NCBI GenBank assembly: GCA_002197995.1
Contig: NGZR01000032.1
Location: forward strand, 1-12,040
Reading direction: 5' to 3'
DNA: 12,040 nt
DNA from: Gaeumannomyces sp. JS-464
Taxonomy: Eukaryota; Ascomycota; Sordariomycetes; Magnaporthales; Magnaporthaceae
Below, piece by piece: positions 8,653 to 12,040 of this stretch (the first letter of the stretch is position 1; the number at the start of each line of letters is the position of its first letter). Below the pieces are notes generated by a model. It saw only the letters and a list, made by a program, of their open reading frames with translations. It was not told the origin of the DNA and did not search any database. Made by a program: the position numbers and the translations under genes.

Positions 8653-9519
8653 GTGACGACGCTTCTTTACACGACACTACGGACCCACCACTACACTGAC
8701 ACGACTGTACTTACTCTGTACGTACACTACGGTTCTTTACTTACGGTCACCTCCGCTTACTGCACACACTGCTACGGACCACACTACGACACGGACACCT
8801 ACGACACTACTCACTACTACGACCACGACGTGACTACTTCACTACACACGACTTACTTTACTTTTGACTTACTACTGACGTTTTACTTCACCACACACGA
8901 CGGTTACCTGTTCACACTCTTACACACCCCGACACGACTACTACCACGACACGACCTTACACACGACTACACGACGTTTTACTGGTTACTGACACTTTAC
9001 ACTACCTTTTACCTTTTACGACACGCTTTACACTTGACACTTCACTACACTTACTTTTACTACACACACTGGTGTACACACACTACTACTACACTCCTAC
9101 ACTTTACACACGTTACTACTTTACACCTCCTTTACGCTTTGGCTGTACTTACACTACACTGGACCGACCGGTTGTTGACACCACGGTACACTGGGGTTAC
9201 GACACTTGCACACCTACACCTGTTTTACACACTTACGACGGACGGTACACGACTTACTTACGCACACACTACTGCTACGTACACACACCTTTACTGGTTT
9301 ACACACTTACTACCACACTTCACACACCTACTACGACACGGTCACTTACCTCTACTACTACTACTTACCACACACACGACTTCTACTCCCTACACGTTAC
9401 ACGACACTCTACGTGTTACCCTTACTACTACACTACCCTACGTACTGACGACTACTACACACCTACGGACACTACACACGACTACACCCACACTACACGT
9501 ACTACACGTTCTTTTACAC
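8653..9519 (+). CDS. LAGLIDADG_2-type homing endonuclease in cox2 intron A
   Basis: The frame opens VRASLRIGPHNDDVLSVVIG and continues SLLGHSAYANARTIEGTRIS, then YRQSDIHKDYLFWLYEFFYS and QRGYCS. It goes on with NGVKYINPNLKVI, YLTPLALAVLIMDDGCW (second motif, Asp-Asp-Gly), GNGVRIATNCFKLEEVRLLA, NMLVKLYGL, TIQTIEGHYSIYITKDSIPK and PSMRYKLGIK, and ends at TAA 9515-9519. The order and spacing fit the LAGLIDADG_2 family of fungal intron endonucleases. The first motif reads LLGHS where many relatives have LLGD or LLGN; the truncated copy at 7038 has LLGD. It likely serves mobility of intron A. Its first codon overlaps the stop region of the preceding ORF, and the start is inferred. Confidence 0.87.
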
Positions 9520-9983
9520 TACACACTACTGACTACCACACACTACACTACGTCGTGACGACTTACGTACGACACACGACACGTACACTTACACTACACT
9601 ACACGCCACTACTTTACGTTACACTACTACCTACTACTACGTACTACACGTTTCACACTTTACTTACACTTTCTACACGACTCGACCACGGGACTCTTTA
9701 CACGACACGACTACACTACTCTTTTTGGCGACCACCGACGTGACACACACACACACCACACACTACTACACACGCTACTACGTACACTACACTGACACAC
9801 TTACGCACCACACACTACACTACACTACCACACGACCTGTCACGTACGACTACACTTTTTGTTTTTCACCACTCTACTTGCACACCACGACCTGGGTCAC
9901 CTTGTGGGTGGCTACACTTACACTACGCTGCTTACACTGTACCACGTCGACTACTACTACTACTACTACTTACTACTACTACG

Positions 9984-10004
9984 CACCCACACTGACTACT
10001 TGAC
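9984..10004 (+). other. cox2: Five-codon copy of the start of the next cox2 exon
   Basis: After C removal the text after intron A reads CAC CAA TGA TAT TGA, His-Gln-Trp-Tyr-Trp, the conserved COX2 motif expected after exon 1. It then departs from COX2 into GGTTGGATTAG. The same motif begins again at 11735 and there runs on into the rest of COX2. The raw 17-base string gcacccacactgactac is identical at 9983-9999 and 11734-11750. It is either a tiny exon or a leftover of a duplicated target. Confidence 0.85.
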
Positions 10005-10146
10005 GGTTGGACTTACGTTTTACGTCTACACGTACTCTTACACGCACACTACTTTACCACTACGACTTACTACCTACTTACACGCACTACTACTACTCAC
10101 TACACTACACACGGGCACTGGTTACTGCGTACTTTTTACCACACGT

Positions 10147-11497
10147 GCGACACGTACTACTACTACCCTCACACACTTTACTTACACTACACTACACTTT
10201 ACCACACCGTACACACTACCTACCTCACACCTCTACACACCTCCCTTACACACACGCACACACCTTACCGGGGACACTTCGACGCTCGACACTCCTCACA
10301 CGACCTCGACACTACTTGACTCCTTCACTTTGTTACCACGGACTTTACCACGACTGCACGACGGGTTCCTTTACTGACTTACGTTTTACGTACACACTCC
10401 TCGGACACTCGCGTTACTGGTTACCACGACACTACACGACCCTACTTTTCCACACACTTGACGTTACCACCACACACACACACGACTCTTGACGCTTTTA
10501 CACACACACGTACTTCACGACTACTTTTTGGGGGACACTCGGACTTTACTACGTCGACTGCTACCCACACACACTTGTGTGGCTTTTACGACGTGCGTTC
10601 TTTACGACTGACTACTGACACGACACTACTTACTACACCTCACTTTTGACACACACTTTCCACCTTACACACACCTACACGACACACACGCACGACCTTT
10701 GACACTTACTTTACACACTCTGCTGTTCACACACACACCTTGTACCGTACACACGACCACTCTTACACGTTACACACGGTTACTCACACGACTACTTGTA
10801 CACACTACTTACGACGCACTCTACTGACACTTTACGGTCTACACCACGACACGACCTTGACACACACGTCTTTCCCACGCACACACGTACCCTGTTGCTA
10901 CGACCCTTTACGTACGACACGACTGACGACACACACTCACACTACACTCCCCACGTGACTTACGCTGGACTTTACGCTCACGGTGACACGCTTGTTTTTT
11001 CTTACACTACTACTACACGTCACGCCTCTACACCTACGTACGGACTACTCACACGTTACCCTTACTTACTTTGCTTTACACCTCACGCACCTCTACGACG
11101 ACTACGACGTACCTCCTACGACACACACTTACACACGACACTACCTTGGGTTGCGGTGACACGTTACACACGACCACGTGCTACGTACGACTCTTCACAC
11201 TCTTACACCTTTGACACGGTACGTACGACTTTCTCTACACTACACTTTTGACACACACGACTTACTACCCACTTTTTCCGTGACACCACCGGACACTTAC
11301 ACACGGTACTACACACGCTTGACACGACCTTTACACTACACTTGACTGCCACGGCGGCTGACACTTACACTGACACACGACGACACACACACCCTCTGAC
11401 CTTCCTACGGGGTTACGCTCACACACTTACGACCTACACTACACACACGACACGGACACTGACACCACACGGTACGACCCTGTACGACTCTTTACAC
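10147..11497 (+). CDS. Double-motif LAGLIDADG homing endonuclease in insert B
   Basis: The frame runs from about FINNNLQRKYYSTLNSLKSK through NSSSNPQDSNI into the first motif DPSFVTGFTDAEGSFMISF (10318-10390). Then come KSSESRYGYRIR, PIFQIELHKKDLELLKSIQI, FFGGIGFIVDD, VAFRVRSLDDMN, FPLKTKKADFELFKSAVQKL, GYQDIVNIRASMNLGLTEDL and VFPSKVPVARPLVEDEKINN. The second motif is PQWLAGFSSGEACFF (10950-11000), followed by YQVTLLFALTQHSRDRVLLE, EYLGCGEVK, FREHGIKGIKLEDFN and LAQIRLIKEGMNKGRPVDL, then TAA at 11493-11497. Both motifs keep acidic residues (DAEG, SGEA), so activity is plausible. This is the least broken endonuclease in the window. The start is unknown. Its domain order is close to that of the ORF at 2326-3600. 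Confidence 0.88.
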
Positions 11498-11734
11498 CTG
11501 TACACACTTTTTACACGGACTGACGTACACACACCGACGCTACGCTTCGCACCACGTTGTACGACTTACTTACTACTTACTTACTACGGGGGTACTACTA
11601 CTACACTACGACACCTTGCTTTTTACACACTACACGGCCTTGACACGACTTACACGTTCACACTCTTACACTCTCACTGTGACTACACGTTCTTGACTTT
11701 ACACACACTTACACACACTACTACTACTACTACG
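11498..11734 (+). other. 3' part of insert B, no gene
   Basis: It holds a GC-rich string identical to 2247-2261 (at 11541-11555) and A+T-rich inverted repeats; after C removal AGATTAAGTTCAATCTTAATCT has strong self-pairing. It ends with the ATATATATAG stretch at the cox2 exon. No tRNA or ORF is visible. Confidence 0.55.
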
Positions 11735-11918
11735 CACCCACACTGACTACCTGACTCTTACCCACGTACCCCTGACTTTTTTACACACTTCACGACTACA
11801 CTGACACTTTGTACGACACTTTGACTTCTTACTACTACGTACCCTGACGTCACGACTTTACGACGGACACGGACACCACTTACACGACTGTTACGACACG
11901 TGGACTACACTACGACGT
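11735..11918 (+). CDS. cox2: Cytochrome c oxidase subunit 2, internal exon
   Basis: The exon reads HQWYWSYQYPDFLNSDNEF, then VEFDSYIVPESDLEEGTLRM and LEVDNRV, with both Trp of HQWYW encoded by TGA. This is the part of the intermembrane-space domain that holds the aromatic electron-entry patch (WYW) and acidic residues (D, E) used to dock cytochrome c. The CuA ligands (His in the later VIH-type stretch and the CxExCxxxH cluster) lie beyond this exon and outside the window. Joined to exon 1 after Gly, it continues COX2 without a gap. It ends at T11918 within the codon after Arg, where another intron begins. No missing base is evident inside it. Confidence 0.95.
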
Positions 11919-12040
11919 ACACACACACACGCCTTACACGCACACGCTTACACACTCGCTCTCACACGTACGTCACACACTTCCGGGTACACGTCCTACA
12001 CGACGCTTACGACACTACCTACACCCTTTTACACCCTACA
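11919..12040 (+). other. 5' end of a further group I intron in cox2
   Basis: COX2 similarity stops sharply after LEVDNRV. The exon ends in T11918, and its last bases AGAGT (11912-11918) pair with GCTCT at 11958-11962 with U.G at the splice point, a standard P1 helix. Downstream, AAATTCCGGGTAAGTCC (about 11973-11996) resembles the P/Q core region of group I introns. The intron continues past the window. Confidence 0.75.

Larger units (their letters stand above)
6756..9983 (+). other. Group I intron A in cox2, carrying two LAGLIDADG ORFs
   Basis: The 5' exon ends in T6755 and the intron ends in G9983, as group I introns require. The exon end AAGGT (6749-6755) pairs with GCCTT at 6770-6774 with the canonical U.G at the splice site, giving a P1 helix. 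Near the 3' end, CAACAGACTGGG (about 9884-9897) and ACAGTCG (about 9940-9950) look like the R and S elements that form P7 (GACT/AGTC). The interior holds a partial endonuclease N-terminus (7038-7141), one complete endonuclease (about 7180-8651) and another (8653-9519). The stretch 6775-7037 and the stretch 9520-9880 hold no further gene I can identify. Confidence 0.85.
10005..11734 (+). other. Intron-like insert B in cox2
   Basis: This insert separates the short HQWYW copy from the full cox2 exon. It ends in ...ATATATATAG, the same ending as intron A, directly before CACCAATGATA. It holds one endonuclease ORF. A 5' splice site is not fixed: GGT at 10003-10007 ends in T as in exon 1, and ACCTCAA near 10165 could pair with TTGAGGT, but the usual U.G pair is lacking. 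I did not find clear R and S elements. It may be a second group I intron or an endonuclease element that has spread without its own intron. Confidence 0.6.
1..12040. other. Window-wide A-to-AC text corruption over fungal mitochondrial DNA
   Basis: Reading all 201 lines, every A is followed by C except at 511 and 5086, where it is followed by another A. C, G and T have no such restriction. Removing one C after each A gives an A+T-rich sequence in which nad5, atp8, cox2, a tRNA and five homing-endonuclease ORFs can be read. No mutation, modification or editing process adds a C after each A through conserved genes and a tRNA, so I infer a string-level or base-calling fault. Further one-base losses next to A and T runs (for example near 42, 240, 1248 and 1560) break frames and look like homopolymer errors. 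Coordinates in all entries are in the corrupted text. Confidence 0.95.

Noticed and set aside
11498..11734. Group I R and S core elements in insert B
   Set aside because: I could not find a convincing P7 pair there, so insert B is not called a group I intron outright.
245..11746. Many long open frames on the + strand, rich in Thr, Leu, His and Tyr, as given
   Set aside because: They exist because the A-to-AC pattern removes TAA and TAG from the + strand and leaves only TGA as a stop. They lack ATG starts and any family motif, and the true genes lie in other frames once the extra C is removed.
1..12040. Man-made encoding (for example data storage) or a designed low-complexity sequence
   Set aside because: The decoded text contains conserved mitochondrial proteins, a foldable tRNA and group I splice pairings, which a designed code would not.
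1..12040. Bisulfite conversion, RNA editing or hypermutation as cause of the odd composition
   Set aside because: Those change or delete bases or act at certain sites. Here a base is added after every A, in genes and spacers alike, with the original sequence otherwise kept.

Overview
This window is not ordinary DNA text. Across all 12,040 bases, every A I read is followed by C, with two exceptions (A511 and A5086, each followed by A). There is no AG or AT, so ATG, TAA and TAG never occur on the given strand. If one C is dropped after each A, so that 'AC' is read as 'A' and 'ACC' as 'AC', the text becomes an ordinary A+T-rich sequence of roughly 8.8 kb. That sequence carries well-conserved mitochondrial genes in long open frames. 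I read the window as a fungal mitochondrial genome segment whose sequence string was corrupted by a systematic A-to-AC change. The proteins that appear if the text is translated as given (rich in Thr, Leu, His and Tyr) are by-products of the corruption. All calls below come from reading with the extra C removed; coordinates are those of the window as given.

Organism: TGA is read as Trp at conserved positions in COX2, and intron ORFs of the LAGLIDADG type are abundant. The ATP8 and COX2 sequences resemble filamentous fungi, so this is a fungal mitochondrion using genetic code 4. I cannot place it more precisely. Everything found lies on the + strand.

Layout: (1) 1-752, the end of an intron in nad5 with a LAGLIDADG ORF. 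(2) 753-2163, the 3' exon of nad5. (3) about 2300-3600, a second, double-motif LAGLIDADG ORF. (4) 3726-4025, a second, diverged copy of the nad5 3' end. (5) 4026-4655, spacer with GC-rich hairpins. (6) 4656-4860, atp8, complete. (7) 4861-5840, A+T-rich spacer with GC clusters. (8) 5841-5929, tRNA-Arg(ACG). (9) 5979-6083, tandem repeat. (10) 6288-6755, cox2 exon 1. (11) 6756-9983, a large group I intron with two LAGLIDADG ORFs. (12) 9984-10004, a five-codon copy of the next cox2 exon. (13) about 10005-11734, another intron-like insert with a LAGLIDADG ORF. (14) 11735-11918, the true next cox2 exon. (15) 11919-12040, the start of a further group I intron.

The main biological pattern is that three of the five homing-endonuclease ORFs lie between two copies of host sequence: the nad5 3' end, the N-terminus of another endonuclease, and the start of a cox2 exon. 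This matches the known behaviour of mobile endonuclease elements that bring, or create, a replacement end for the gene they enter. On top of the A-to-AC change there are scattered one-base losses, mostly in A and T runs, that shift reading frames. They look like homopolymer errors in the underlying sequence, so frames inside the ORFs are approximate.
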